Shown: positions 28,162-37,731, counted from the first letter of the stretch. The stretch: 56,183 nucleotides of DNA from Bacteroidaceae bacterium (GCA_017448825.1 JAFSKR010000013.1:1-56183); one strand, 5' to 3'. Notes: generated from the sequence alone by a model not told the origin. Program-made: numbers and translations.

Positions 28162-29892
28162 TTACCAGAAGTACCAGTAGAAGGTTGCGCAGAGACCTAC
28201 AACGAGGAGGGTGCCCAGGATGTCCCAAATGCCCCAACTTTCACGGATGCTCTTCTTGAAGTCAGAAGTGAAGGTGATAGCCTCTACCTGAGCCTTTGAT
28301 GGAGCAGGTGTGAAGAAGCTGACAGCCACCATGAGGAGGACGATGAATACCAGCAGCCAGCACTCGAACACGAGCCAGTTGGTCTGCCAGAACCATGCGG
28401 TGTTCTCCCAGAAAGCACCTTCCATGACAGCCTTGCCTGTGTCGGTGAAGACGTTGGTGATAAGACGGAGCATACCCACAATGAAACCGCCGATAAGACC
28501 CCATTCACCAGCCTTTGGCGTAATCTTCTTCGAGAAGATACCCAGGGTGAACACAGCCACCATTGCAGGAGCCAACAGCGACTGGATGCCCTGCAAGTAG
28601 CTATAGAGGGTGTCCATTGACATCATCACGGGCATCCAAGCCAAACCGAGCAACACCACAACAACTGTGGCGATACGGCCGACGAGCACGTAATGCTCTT
28701 CGCTCTTACCCTTCTTCATGGGCTTGTAGAAGTCCTCTGTGAAAAGGGTTGCACATGAGTTGAAGAATGCTGCCAGCGATGCAACCAGTGCGCATACGAA
28801 ACCGATGGTCACGATACCCTTGATGCCAGCAGGCAGGATGTTCTTCACCATCAGGGCGAAGGCAGCGTCGGTGTCGTCCATCACAAAGCCGTTGATGCCA
28901 CGCTGAGCCAGCGCTGCAGCAATCATGCCAGGGATAAGGAACATGAAGCAAGGGAGAATCTTGAAGAAACCGGCGGCGATAGTACCACGACGGGCACGAG
29001 CCATCACTTTCTTGTTATCCTCGCCAGGCACCTGACCGAGTACACGCTGAACGATGTGCTGGTCAGTACACCAGTACCAGAAGCCGATGATGCAGGCACC
29101 GAGGAATACCACATAACCTGGATACTCACGATACATTGGGTCACCTGGGTCAGTGTGGAACATGTGATTGATGCCATAACCGTCATGCATCTGACGGGCT
29201 GTTTCCATCATGGTGCTCCAACCTTCAGCGACACTACCGCCACCAAGCGTAGCCAATCCGAGGAAAAGCACGAGGAAAGAGCCGATGATAAGAATAGGTG
29301 TCTGGATAGAAGACAGCGTCATCACGCCTTTCATGCCACCAAACACAGTAAACACGGCGGTGACGGCAATCAGACCAATGGCACCCACCCAGAAGTTCAG
29401 GCCAAGCAGATACTCGAAGAAGATACCACCTGTGAAAGCGGTCACAGAAACCTTCGTGAGCACGTATGCCACCAGCGTGATGATGGAAAGCCATGAACCC
29501 GTGCGCTGGGTGTAGCGGAACTTCAGGAAGTCGGGCATCGTGATGATTTTGCCCATTTTGTTAATCAGCAGCTGATAGAAGGGGACGAAGAGCCAACCGA
29601 GGATGAGAATCATCCAGCCCTGCATCTCCCAGTGTGCCATACCCACACCGTCTTTTGCGCCTGTACCGGCAAGGCCCACAAGGTGTTCAGAACCGATGTT
29701 GGCGGCAAAGATAGCCATACCAATCACATACCAAGGCTCGCCTTTACCAAAAAGGTAAGCTGAAGAATCTTCGCCCTGCTGGGCTTTTTTGTCTTTCCAG
29801 ATAGCATACCAGACGGCAGCCACCACTCCTAACAGGCCGATACCTAAAATCGTCCAGTCAAGCCAAATAAATTCATTTGATGACCAATTCAT
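28162..29892 (-). CDS. Sodium:solute symporter (SSS family), second copy
   Basis: A 576-residue inner-membrane transporter with about 14 spans and SSS-family motifs: AYLFGKGEPWYVIGMAIFAANIGSE near the N terminus, GGMKGVMTLS, YWCTDQHIVQRVLG and GFVCALVASLAAFFNSCATLFT. It belongs to the SGLT-like sugar branch rather than the proline branch by overall appearance. It sits 37 nt after the mutarotase gene, a pairing common in Bacteroidales where the mutarotase prepares the sugar anomer for uptake. It is only moderately similar to the neighbouring symporter, so it is not a recent duplicate. Confidence 0.87.
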   Translation of the reverse strand: MNWSSNEFIWLDWTILGIGLLGVVAAVWYAIWKDKKAQQGEDSSAYLFGKGEPWYVIGMAIFAANIGSEHLVGLAGTGAKDGVGMAHWEMQGWMILILGWLFVPFYQLLINKMGKIITMPDFLKFRYTQRTGSWLSIITLVAYVLTKVSVTAFTGGIFFEYLLGLNFWVGAIGLIAVTAVFTVFGGMKGVMTLSSIQTPILIIGSFLVLFLGLATLGGGSVAEGWSTMMETARQMHDGYGINHMFHTDPGDPMYREYPGYVVFLGACIIGFWYWCTDQHIVQRVLGQVPGEDNKKVMARARRGTIAAGFFKILPCFMFLIPGMIAAALAQRGINGFVMDDTDAAFALMVKNILPAGIKGIVTIGFVCALVASLAAFFNSCATLFTEDFYKPMKKGKSEEHYVLVGRIATVVVVLLGLAWMPVMMSMDTLYSYLQGIQSLLAPAMVAVFTLGIFSKKITPKAGEWGLIGGFIVGMLRLITNVFTDTGKAVMEGAFWENTAWFWQTNWLVFECWLLVFIVLLMVAVSFFTPAPSKAQVEAITFTSDFKKSIRESWGIWDILGTLLVVGLCATFYWYFW

Positions 29893-29929
29893 TGTTTTTG
29901 TTTAGTTAGTTGTTAATATGTTTTAGTTT

Positions 29930-31165
29930 TTATTCTTCTACAACCGAGAATGCATACTTGCAATAGCTGTGGTATGGCTTTTCGGGGGTGATGAAAGGAT
30001 TGCTGCCTTCCCAACCTGGCATCATGCACTTGTTGGGAGAGTCAGGGTACTTCTGGCTTTCCAGACAGATGGCGCAATGCTTCTGATACATGATGCCGCC
30101 CTTGCCCGGACGTGTGCCGTCTTGGAAGTTGGCAGAATAGCACTGGATGCCTGGCTCGTTGGTGTACACGTCCAACTTGATGCCCGAACGTGGGTCAGTC
30201 ATTGTGGCTGCAATTTCGTCTTGATTGCCCTTGGTGTTGAGGCACCAGTTGTGGTCGTAACCACCACCTACAGAAATCATCTCGGGATCGTTCTTGTCGA
30301 AGTCTGTGCCGATAGCCTTTGGAGTGCGGAAATCAAACACGGTGCCTTCCACAGGGCGAATCTCACCTGTTGGGATGAGGAAACGGTCGCCAGGTGTATA
30401 GTTGTCAGCGTTCACATAGAGGACAGATTCATCAATCGTGTTGTTCAGGTCGCCCGACAAGTTGAAGTAAGTGTGGTTCGTCATGTTGAGCACCGTAGGA
30501 GCATCCGTCGTTCCGTCATAGTTGATAACGATGGCATTGTCATCGGTCAACTCAAACTTCACGGTAGCCTCCACATTGCCAGGGAACTGATTGTCGCCAG
30601 CAGGAGATACTCGCTTGATGGTGAGCGACTGGTCGGTAGCCTCCACCACGTCATACACCTGATATTGCCAACCCGTGTAGCCGCCATGCAGACAAGCCAC
30701 GCCGTTGTTGTTCTTGGGCAGGGTCACGGTTTCGCCGTTGTAGCTGTACTTGCCGTCATTGATGCGGTTGGCATAGCGACCTACAGAGCAGCCAAAGTCT
30801 GTTTCAAAGTTCCATGGGAAATAGTTCTCCACCTTGTCGAAGCCGCAAGCCACATCCACGAACTCTCCGTCCTTGTTTGGAACCATGATGCTCACGATGC
30901 GACCGCCGAAGTTGGTGATGCACACCTCCATGCCGTTGGCGTTGGTTAAGGTGTAAAGTTTCACCTGCTTCCCATTGGCGGAATCAGCCACAAAAGTTCG
31001 GTTCTCGTTGTCGTAAGCCACGGCAATTACTGTGTCATAATCAGCAGGATTGATGCCAGATTTAGTCAACTCAACCTCTGCTGCAGGTTTTGGTGCTGAG
31101 TTACAAGCACATAGGAAGGCTACGGCCGCAGCACTCCCCATCAAAATCGATTTAAGATTTTTCAT
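29930..31165 (-). CDS. Aldose 1-epimerase (mutarotase) lipoprotein
   Basis: A 411-residue exported mutarotase. The lipobox LCAC (Cys21) predicts a lipid-anchored periplasmic protein. The galactose-mutarotase fold is marked by ITNFGGRIVSI, GRYANRI, CLHGG, catalytic His in NMTNHTYFNLSG and catalytic Glu in CLESQKYPDSPN. It interconverts alpha and beta anomers of aldoses such as arabinose, galactose or glucose. It is the first gene of the minus-strand arabinose locus, with a promoter box 41 nt upstream and a palindrome behind that. Confidence 0.93.
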   Translation of the reverse strand: MKNLKSILMGSAAAVAFLCACNSAPKPAAEVELTKSGINPADYDTVIAVAYDNENRTFVADSANGKQVKLYTLTNANGMEVCITNFGGRIVSIMVPNKDGEFVDVACGFDKVENYFPWNFETDFGCSVGRYANRINDGKYSYNGETVTLPKNNNGVACLHGGYTGWQYQVYDVVEATDQSLTIKRVSPAGDNQFPGNVEATVKFELTDDNAIVINYDGTTDAPTVLNMTNHTYFNLSGDLNNTIDESVLYVNADNYTPGDRFLIPTGEIRPVEGTVFDFRTPKAIGTDFDKNDPEMISVGGGYDHNWCLNTKGNQDEIAATMTDPRSGIKLDVYTNEPGIQCYSANFQDGTRPGKGGIMYQKHCAICLESQKYPDSPNKCMMPGWEGSNPFITPEKPYHSYCKYAFSVVEE

Positions 31166-31205
31166 AATTTTGGGTTAGAAATGTGTTAGTTTATAAACTA
31201 ATCGC

Positions 31206-31213
31206 CAAAGTTA
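31206..31213 (-). promoter_or_regulatory. Promoter -7 box of the mutarotase/arabinose locus
   Basis: TAACTTTG on the minus strand; the predicted start near 31199 leaves a leader of about 34 nt. No clear -33 TTTG, which would fit an activated promoter. Confidence 0.65.
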
Positions 31214-31245
31214 CGGCTTTTTATCGGCTTGGAATTGCTTGAAAA

Positions 31246-31261
31246 TATGTTATAAAACATA
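31246..31261. promoter_or_regulatory. Candidate regulator site upstream of the mutarotase promoter
   Basis: TATGTT-ATAA-AACATA is a perfect 16-bp palindrome, 47-62 bp upstream of the predicted transcription start. That is the usual position for an activator site. Its sequence differs from the araD-proximal palindrome. Confidence 0.4.
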
Positions 31262-31448
31262 AAGTGTGTTTTCGACACTCATACAATCGCTTTTCCCCAC
31301 TTTAATCTCCTCGAATTTGCGTTTTGCCATGTTGATTGTCTATTTGTAGGGCTTACGGGTGCATACGTAGGGGAGGGTAGAGTGGGGTTGCTCGATGGGA
31401 AATCATAAAAAATGTGGATTTTTGTATGTGAATGTCACGGAAAAAGCC

Positions 31449-31456
31449 TAACTTTG
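31449..31456 (+). promoter_or_regulatory. Promoter -7 box of the DUF1015 gene
   Basis: TAACTTTG, predicted start near 31462, leader about 95 nt. The 235 nt between this and the divergent mutarotase promoter hold only the palindrome described separately. Confidence 0.65.
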
Positions 31457-31555
31457 CACTCGCTAACACCCATTTGGTATTGTTGGGCATGGTGTTCAGC
31501 TGAAAGAAGTGAATTGTAAGGTAAATTATAAATCGTAAAAATACTCAATCAATTT

Positions 31556-32824
31556 ATGGCTATTGTAAAACCTTTTAAGGGAGTGCGTCCACCGAAGCAG
31601 TATGTGGAACAGGTGGAGAGCCGCCCATACGATGTGCTCGATTCTGAGGAAGCACGTGCAGAGGCTGGCGACAACGAGAAATCTCTCTATCATATCATCA
31701 AACCGGAAATCAACTTTGAACCAGGCACCAGCGAGTACGACCCTCGCGTGTATGAAGAGGCTGCCCGTCAGTTCGCCAAGTTCCAAGAGAAGGGGTGGCT
31801 GGTGCAGGACGAGAAAGAGCAGTATTATATCTATGCACAGACCTCATGCCTGCCCGCCAACGGAGGGAAGGAGAAAACCCAATATGGCATCGTGGTGGGT
31901 GCTTATAGTGGCGACTACCAGACGGGTGTCATCAAGAAGCATGAGCTGACTCGTGCTGATAAGGAAGAAGACCGCATGAAGCATGTGCGTGTGAACGATG
32001 CCAACATCGAACCCGTCTTCTTTGCTTATCCCGATGACGAGGTGCTTTTGAAACTGATTGACAAGTATGCCAAGACCACGCCCGAGTATGATTTCGTAGC
32101 TCCCATTGATGGCTTTGGGCACAAACTCTGGGTGGTGAGCGATGATGCCGACATCAAGACCATCACCGAGCGGTTTGCCAAGATGCCCCACCTCTACATT
32201 GCCGATGGTCACCATCGTAGTGCCGCAGCGGCCCTTGTGGGAGCCGAGAAGGCAAAGCAGAACCCTAACCATCGGGGTGACGAGGAGTACAACTACTTCA
32301 TGGCGGTGTGCTTCCCTGCCAGCCAGTTGACCATCCTCGACTATAATCGTGTCATCAAGGATTTGAACGGAATGACTTCTGCCGAGTTTCTTCAAGCATT
32401 GGAGAAAAACTTTGTGGTGGAGAAGAAGGGTACGGCAGAGTATCGTGCGCAGGAACTGCATGAGTTTTCGCTCTATCTGGATGGGGAGTGGTATTCGCTC
32501 AAAGCCAAGCCGGGCACATACGACGAGAACGACCCCATCGGTGTGCTCGATGTCAGCATCTCTTCCAAGCTGATTCTTGACGACATCCTCGGCATCAAGG
32601 ACTTGCGTCGTGACAAGCGCATCGATTTCGTAGGAGGTCTCCGAGGTTTAGGAGAACTGAAACGTCGTGTGGATAGTGGCGAGATGAAGACAGCCCTTGC
32701 ACTCTATCCTGTCACGATGAAGCAAATCATGGACATTGCCGACTCTGGCAACATCATGCCTCCCAAGGCAACATGGTTCGAACCCAAACTGAGGAGCGGG
32801 TTGGTCATACATAAGTTAAGTTGA
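31556..32824 (+). CDS. DUF1015 family protein
   Basis: A 422-residue cytoplasmic protein with the complete DUF1015 pattern: IVKPFKGVRPPK at the start, SRPYDVLDSEEARA, YGIVVGAYSGDYQTGVIKKHELT, the diagnostic IADGHHRSAAAALVGAE and a C-terminal VIHKLS. Function is not established. In many Bacteroidota and Clostridia the gene is beside serC and serA; here those are about 9 kb away on the same strand. It ends 123 nt before the YigZ-like gene. Confidence 0.92.
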   Translation: MAIVKPFKGVRPPKQYVEQVESRPYDVLDSEEARAEAGDNEKSLYHIIKPEINFEPGTSEYDPRVYEEAARQFAKFQEKGWLVQDEKEQYYIYAQTSCLPANGGKEKTQYGIVVGAYSGDYQTGVIKKHELTRADKEEDRMKHVRVNDANIEPVFFAYPDDEVLLKLIDKYAKTTPEYDFVAPIDGFGHKLWVVSDDADIKTITERFAKMPHLYIADGHHRSAAAALVGAEKAKQNPNHRGDEEYNYFMAVCFPASQLTILDYNRVIKDLNGMTSAEFLQALEKNFVVEKKGTAEYRAQELHEFSLYLDGEWYSLKAKPGTYDENDPIGVLDVSISSKLILDDILGIKDLRRDKRIDFVGGLRGLGELKRRVDSGEMKTALALYPVTMKQIMDIADSGNIMPPKATWFEPKLRSGLVIHKLS

Positions 32825-32947
32825 TGAGATGTACGATGTGGAATGGACGGTGTACGATGCGCCGTGCGGTTTGCTTGCATCGCCTTAATTCCGCATTGTC
32901 CATCGCCTGTCGTTCATCGTTCATTGTCCATCAAACCTCTTTCTTCA

Positions 32948-33538
32948 ATGGATTGTTACAAGACCATCAAGGCTCTTTCTGAGGGCACTTACAGCGAGAA
33001 ACGCAGCAAGTTTCTCGCTTTTGCCATGCCCGTCTGTTCTGTGGAGGAAGTGAAGCAACTGGTGGCGGAGTATCAAAAGAAATACTACGACGCCCGCCAC
33101 GTCTGCTATGCTTATATGTTGGGGGCTGAACGTCTTGACTTTCGTGCCAACGACAATGGCGAGCCTTCTGGCACAGCTGGCAAGCCCATTCTCGGACAAA
33201 TCAACTCCAATGAACTCACCGACATCCTCATCATCGTGGTGCGCTATTTCGGCGGAGTGAAGCTCGGCACCTCGGGACTCATTGTTGCATACCGCCTTGC
33301 TGCTGCCGAAGCCATCGCTGCCGCTGAAATCATCGAAAAGACTGTTGACGAGGACATCACTTTTCTGTTCGAATATCCCTACATGAACGACGTTATGCGC
33401 ATCGTCAAGGAAGAAAATCCACAAATCATCTCCCAGTCCTACGACAACGACTGCTCCATGACCCTCCGCATCCGCAAGGACTCCATGCCTCGCCTAAAAG
33501 CCCGTCTGGAGAAAGTGACTTCCCTCCGTTTCCCCTAA
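32948..33538 (+). CDS. yigZ: YigZ / IMPACT family protein
   Basis: A 196-residue protein with the UPF0029/IMPACT domain: EKRSKFLAFAMPV, ARHVCYAYMLG, DNGEPSGTAGKPIL, VRYFGGVKLGTSGLIVAYR, then a C-terminal ferredoxin-like domain ending RLEKVTSLRFP. Related to the yeast Yih1/IMPACT regulators of Gcn2, but the bacterial role is unclear. The start at 32948 (MDCYKTIK) fits the family; 35 more in-frame codons upstream are low-complexity and rejected. A terminator follows. Confidence 0.92.
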   Translation: MDCYKTIKALSEGTYSEKRSKFLAFAMPVCSVEEVKQLVAEYQKKYYDARHVCYAYMLGAERLDFRANDNGEPSGTAGKPILGQINSNELTDILIIVVRYFGGVKLGTSGLIVAYRLAAAEAIAAAEIIEKTVDEDITFLFEYPYMNDVMRIVKEENPQIISQSYDNDCSMTLRIRKDSMPRLKARLEKVTSLRFP

Positions 33539-33603
33539 AGCCCTGTGGTCTTCCCCGACCTTCAGTCTTACTTACGAATTTTAGCTACTTGCTGTTCACG
33601 TTA

Positions 33604-33642
33604 GCCGCTAAGGAAAAGAATCCGTAGCGGCTTCTTTCTTTT
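33604..33642 (+). terminator. Terminator after yigZ
   Basis: Stem GCCGCTA (33604-33610) with TAGCGGC (33625-33631), then TTCTTTCTTTT. Confidence 0.7.
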
Positions 33643-33666
33643 GTGGGTGTCTCACACCCTTCGAAT

Positions 33667-33758
33667 CGACGTGCCCCACATCGGTCGACCGACGTGCCCC
33701 ACGTCGGTTTACCGATGTGCCCCACGTCGCCTTACCGATGTGCCCCACGTCGGTTTAC
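33667..33758. repeat. Four tandem 23-bp units, each a hairpin
   Basis: Units 33667-33689, 33690-33712, 33713-33735 and 33736-33758 share the pattern CGAyGTGCCCCACrTCG plus a 6-nt tail. Within a unit CGACGTG and CACGTCG can pair around CCC, so the array is a row of small palindromes. No interruption by unique spacers, so it is not a CRISPR array. Confidence 0.9.
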
Positions 33759-34113
33759 CCCTGTGTTCATGTCTTCAACCAACTCGCAGACGAGTCCTCA
33801 GAAAGCACATCGAAACCGCCACTTGTCTCTCTCTGAAAACATCACCTCAGAAGACACGAGCCTGAAAGCGGAGTGATGACGAGCATGAGGACAAGGTAAT
33901 CATATCAGGCGAGTTTCTTCAGGGATTCCGCCCTTATCTGGACTTCACACCCTACATAAGGTCTGTAGTCCCTTTGAGGGGACTTTGGTGGACGATTGCG
34001 GATAATCATTATGAATAGTTGTTCATGGATTTGTTGTGTGTTCGCAAAAATAGGCATTTCTTTTCAAATGACTGATGGAAACGAGGAAAAAATCACTTTT
34101 CTCTCCACAGATG

Positions 34114-34144
34114 TTTCATACACGGAAAAACTTTTGTAATTTTG
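34114..34144 (+). promoter_or_regulatory. Promoter of glnS
   Basis: TTTC (34114-34117), 19 nt, then TAATTTTG (34137-34144); predicted start near 34151. Confidence 0.65.
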
Positions 34145-34196
34145 CAGTCGACTTTGAATTTCTGTAACACATTAATTTATTATATAAGGAGATATT

Positions 34197-35978
34197 ATGA
34201 GTGTAGAAAAGACTGAAGAGATGATGGTTGAGGACGGCAAGCGAGAGTCTATCAACTTCATTGAGGAACAACTGTTGAAGGATTTGGCTGAAGGTAAGAA
34301 TGGTGGGCGGATGCAGACGCGTTTTCCCCCTGAACCTAATGGCTATCTGCATATTGGTCATGCTAAGGCGATTGCCCTTGACTTTGGCATGGCAAAGAAA
34401 TATGGTGGTGTGTGCAACTTGCGTATGGACGACACGAATCCTCAGAAGGAGGACACGGAATATGTGGAGGCCATTAAGCGCGATATTGAGTGGCTGGGCT
34501 TCAAGTGGGGCAACATTTACTATGCCAGCGATTACTTCCAGCAGTTGTGGGACTTGGCGGTGGCACTCATCAAGCAGGGTAGGGCATACATTGACGAGCA
34601 GACGGCGGAACAGATAGCTGAACAGAAGGGAACGCCGACACAGGCGGGCACCAATTCGCCTTATCGTGACCGCCCCGTGGAGGAGAGTTTGCGCCTGTTT
34701 GAAGAGATGAATTCGGGCAAGATGGAGCCGGGGAAGATGGTGCTGCGTGCTAAAATTGATATGGCAAGCCCCAATATGCACTTCCGTGACCCCATCATGT
34801 ACCGTGTGCTCAATATGCCCCATTGGCGCACAGGCACGAAGTGGAATGCCTACCCCATGTATGACTTCACGCATGGACAGTGTGACTATTGGGAGGGGGT
34901 GACTCACTCGTGGTGTACGTTGGAGTTTGTCAGCCACCGTCCGTTGTATGACTTGTTTGTTGATTGGGCAAAGGAGACGGACGGAACGGACAACCCGATT
35001 GATGACAACCGTCCCCGTCAGACAGAGTTCAACAAACTGAACTTGACGCACATCTTGCTCTCGAAACGTAATTTGCTGGTGCTGGTGAACGAGGGAGTGG
35101 TAAACGGGTGGGATGACCCACGTATGCCGACCATCTGCGGTTTCCGCCGTCGTGGGTACAGCCCTGAAGGCATCTTGGCATTCATCGACAAAATTGGTTA
35201 CACGAAGTTTGATGCATTGAACCAGATGTCGCTCTTCGAGGCAGCTGTGCGCGATGACCTCAACAAACGTGCGCAACGTGTGAGTGCGGTCATCAACCCT
35301 GTGAAGCTCATCATCGACAACTTCCCAGAGGGAGAGACCGAGACTTACACAGCCATCAACAACCCAGAGAATGAGGCGGACGGCACTCACGAAATCACGT
35401 TCAGCAGGGAGTTGTGGATAGAGCGTGAGGACTTCATGGAGGATGCCCCGAAGAAGTTCTTCCGTTTGGGCCCCGGCAAGCAGGTTCGCCTGAAGAATTC
35501 CTACATCATTGAGTGCTCAGAGAACATTGAGGAGTGTGTGAGAAAGGATGCTGAGGGCAACATCGCGGAGATTCATGCTCGTCTGATTCCTGACACGAAG
35601 ACGGGACAGGCAAACAGCGACATGAAAATCAAAGGTAAGACCATTCATTGGGTAAGTTGTCACCATTGCCTGGAGGCAGAGGTAAGAAACTACGACCGCC
35701 TGTGGATGGTGGAGAACCCTCGCGATGAGGTGGCTGCCTACTCGAAGGCACATGGCGACGTGCGCGGTATCGAGGCGATGCGCCCCTTCTTGAATCCGAA
35801 CAGCTTGGACATCAAGAAAGCATTCGTGGAGCAATGGCTCGCCACCCGTAAGCCGATGGACTATTTGCAGTTCCAGCGTATTGGCTACTACAATGTTGAC
35901 CCCGATTCCACACCTGGACATCTGGTGTTCAACCGTACCGTCGGCTTGACCGATGCTTGGAAGAAAATCAATAAATAA
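34197..35978 (+). CDS. glnS: Glutaminyl-tRNA synthetase
   Basis: A 593-residue class I aminoacyl-tRNA synthetase charging tRNA-Gln. The HIGH motif is in PPEPNGYLHIGHAKA, the MSK-type motif in ILLSKRNLLVLVNEG, with VTHSWCTLEFVSHRPLYDLF typical of GlnRS. The C-terminal beta-barrel anticodon-binding domains are present to the end (VFNRTVGLTDAWKK). Start and length match the family. It is followed after 14 nt by a TPR gene likely on the same transcript. Confidence 0.95.
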   Translation: MSVEKTEEMMVEDGKRESINFIEEQLLKDLAEGKNGGRMQTRFPPEPNGYLHIGHAKAIALDFGMAKKYGGVCNLRMDDTNPQKEDTEYVEAIKRDIEWLGFKWGNIYYASDYFQQLWDLAVALIKQGRAYIDEQTAEQIAEQKGTPTQAGTNSPYRDRPVEESLRLFEEMNSGKMEPGKMVLRAKIDMASPNMHFRDPIMYRVLNMPHWRTGTKWNAYPMYDFTHGQCDYWEGVTHSWCTLEFVSHRPLYDLFVDWAKETDGTDNPIDDNRPRQTEFNKLNLTHILLSKRNLLVLVNEGVVNGWDDPRMPTICGFRRRGYSPEGILAFIDKIGYTKFDALNQMSLFEAAVRDDLNKRAQRVSAVINPVKLIIDNFPEGETETYTAINNPENEADGTHEITFSRELWIEREDFMEDAPKKFFRLGPGKQVRLKNSYIIECSENIEECVRKDAEGNIAEIHARLIPDTKTGQANSDMKIKGKTIHWVSCHHCLEAEVRNYDRLWMVENPRDEVAAYSKAHGDVRGIEAMRPFLNPNSLDIKKAFVEQWLATRKPMDYLQFQRIGYYNVDPDSTPGHLVFNRTVGLTDAWKKINK

Positions 35979-35992
35979 CAGGAGCATTTCTG

Positions 35993-37615
35993 ATGGCAAA
36001 AGACTATTTCAAGTCAGACGAGTTTCTGGAAATCTTGACCGCTTACGAAGATGCCAGAGATGGAGGTCAGAACATCTATCTTGATGCCGACGATTTCGCT
36101 GACATCGCCGACTATTATCTCAGTCAGGATGCCCCATACATGGCGCATGAGGCTGTTGACATCGGGCTGACCATTCATCCTGACGATGATGTGCTGATGG
36201 TGGTGAAAGGTGCCGTCTACATCTACCAGCGTCTGTTTGATGAGGCAGAGGATGTGCTTGACGACTTGGATCCCGAAAATTCAGATGTCGTCTATCAGAG
36301 GGCGCAACTTCAGTATGCCAAATACATGGACACGGCAAAGGCGGAAGAGATTTGGCGAGAATGGTTGCTGCTTGACAACGGGGATCGTCCGACGGAGGAA
36401 CAAAGAAGGGATAACTATATTCACATCATATCTTCGTTGATAGAATTGCGGGACGATGACAGTTTGGAGGACGAGCATCGTTGGGATTTGGAAGCGGTTC
36501 GCCGATGGATTCGTGAATATATCGACCAGTTTCAGCCGTTAGGCAAATATGATGAAGATGTGCAGATAGCGGACATCTGTCGGGAGAACGAATTGGCTGA
36601 CCTGATGTGCGAGGTGCTTACGCAGGTGCTGGAGGAACGGCCTTACCTCAAGAAGGGGTGGGCGAATTTGGCGTTGGCGCAGTATATGATTCAAAAGAAT
36701 GAGCAGGCACTCGAATCTTGTGACTTTGCGCTCGCTATCAATCCCAAAGACTTGGAGACCCTCTTGACCAAAGCTCATGCGTTGAATGCGCTCAATAATC
36801 ACCAGGGTGCCAAGGAGGCCTTCAAGGAATACCTTGACAAGGGTGGCGACCCTGTGCAAATCATTCCGCTCGCAGAGATTCTGTTCCTGCTGGGCGAAAA
36901 GGATGAAGCGATTTCTCAGTTGGAACGGCTTGCCCAGCGTTTCGATGATGACAAAGAGGTGGTGGAAACGGCGGGACATGGTAAGATAAAGAAAATCATC
37001 CCCAAGCAGCATTATGCTCTCATTGACCAGGGGTGTGAGGCTTTCATGGATCTTTATGTGAAGGTGTTTAGTGATATGGGCGACCTGCTTCACCGCAATG
37101 AGTGTTTTGAGGAAAGTTTGCAGGCTTACATGAAAGTTGTCGAGACGGATAGCCATTGTGCGGAAGCCTATTTTATGTTGGGTATTAACTATCTGGCACT
37201 TGAAGACTATGAGAAGGCTGCACGAAACTTTTCTTTTGCCTTGAAGAATGCCGAAGACCAAGTCATGATGGGTATCGACATCGCACTCACCTTTGTGTTG
37301 AACAATTTCGACCATATTGCCATCGAAGTGCTCAGCGCTATCGAGAAAATCGCTCTCTATAACGATAGCCCCTATACAAAGAATATCCCAGCTGCCAAAT
37401 CGCTTACCTATCTCAAATTGGGTGACACCAAGCAGTTCCTGGAAAACTTCAAGATTGCCTGTCAGCAGACTCCTGACCTCATAGGGAAAGTATATGAGGG
37501 CTATTTCCCTGAAAATATGCCTATCAGTCAATGGAGCGATTATGCGGAGAAAGACATGGACAAACTGATGAAGAACTTCAACAGCGAGGACTTGTATCTG
37601 AAAGGCTTTTCTTGA
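35993..37615 (+). CDS. Tetratricopeptide-repeat protein
   Basis: A 540-residue acidic cytoplasmic protein made of helical repeats. TPR units are readable at several places, for example LEERPYLKKGWANLALAQYM, NEQALESCDFALAINPKDLE, HCAEAYFMLGINYLALEDYE and KAARNFSFALKNAED. No signal peptide, membrane span or catalytic domain. TPR arrays mediate protein contacts; the partner is unknown. It begins 14 nt after glnS. The dapA promoter lies just after its stop codon. Confidence 0.85.
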   Translation: MAKDYFKSDEFLEILTAYEDARDGGQNIYLDADDFADIADYYLSQDAPYMAHEAVDIGLTIHPDDDVLMVVKGAVYIYQRLFDEAEDVLDDLDPENSDVVYQRAQLQYAKYMDTAKAEEIWREWLLLDNGDRPTEEQRRDNYIHIISSLIELRDDDSLEDEHRWDLEAVRRWIREYIDQFQPLGKYDEDVQIADICRENELADLMCEVLTQVLEERPYLKKGWANLALAQYMIQKNEQALESCDFALAINPKDLETLLTKAHALNALNNHQGAKEAFKEYLDKGGDPVQIIPLAEILFLLGEKDEAISQLERLAQRFDDDKEVVETAGHGKIKKIIPKQHYALIDQGCEAFMDLYVKVFSDMGDLLHRNECFEESLQAYMKVVETDSHCAEAYFMLGINYLALEDYEKAARNFSFALKNAEDQVMMGIDIALTFVLNNFDHIAIEVLSAIEKIALYNDSPYTKNIPAAKSLTYLKLGDTKQFLENFKIACQQTPDLIGKVYEGYFPENMPISQWSDYAEKDMDKLMKNFNSEDLYLKGFS

Positions 37616-37674
37616 CATTCGCTCCACAAGAGCTCATTTTGATGCGGCAATCAAAAAGAAAAAGCGGGCATTCT

Positions 37675-37705
37675 TTTGTATTGTGCTCGCTTTTCCGTAA
37701 CTTTG
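37675..37705 (+). promoter_or_regulatory. Promoter of dapA
   Basis: TTTG (37675-37678), exactly 19 nt, then TAACTTTG (37698-37705): full consensus. The start site near 37711 fixes translation at the ATG at 37732, not at earlier in-frame ATGs inside the TPR gene. Confidence 0.8.
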
Positions 37706-37731
37706 CACCCGAAAACGTTTTCATCACATAT

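Larger units (their letters stand above)
33539..34196. other. Intergenic region between yigZ and glnS
   Basis: Contains the yigZ terminator, a 23-bp tandem repeat array (33667-33758), small hairpins (CCTTAT/ATAAGG at 33933-33961; AGTCCC/GGGACT near 33967-33983) and the glnS promoter. No coding frame with family features is seen. Confidence 0.45.

Noticed and set aside
33667-33758. 23-bp palindromic repeats as a CRISPR array
   Set aside because: Units abut directly without unique spacers.
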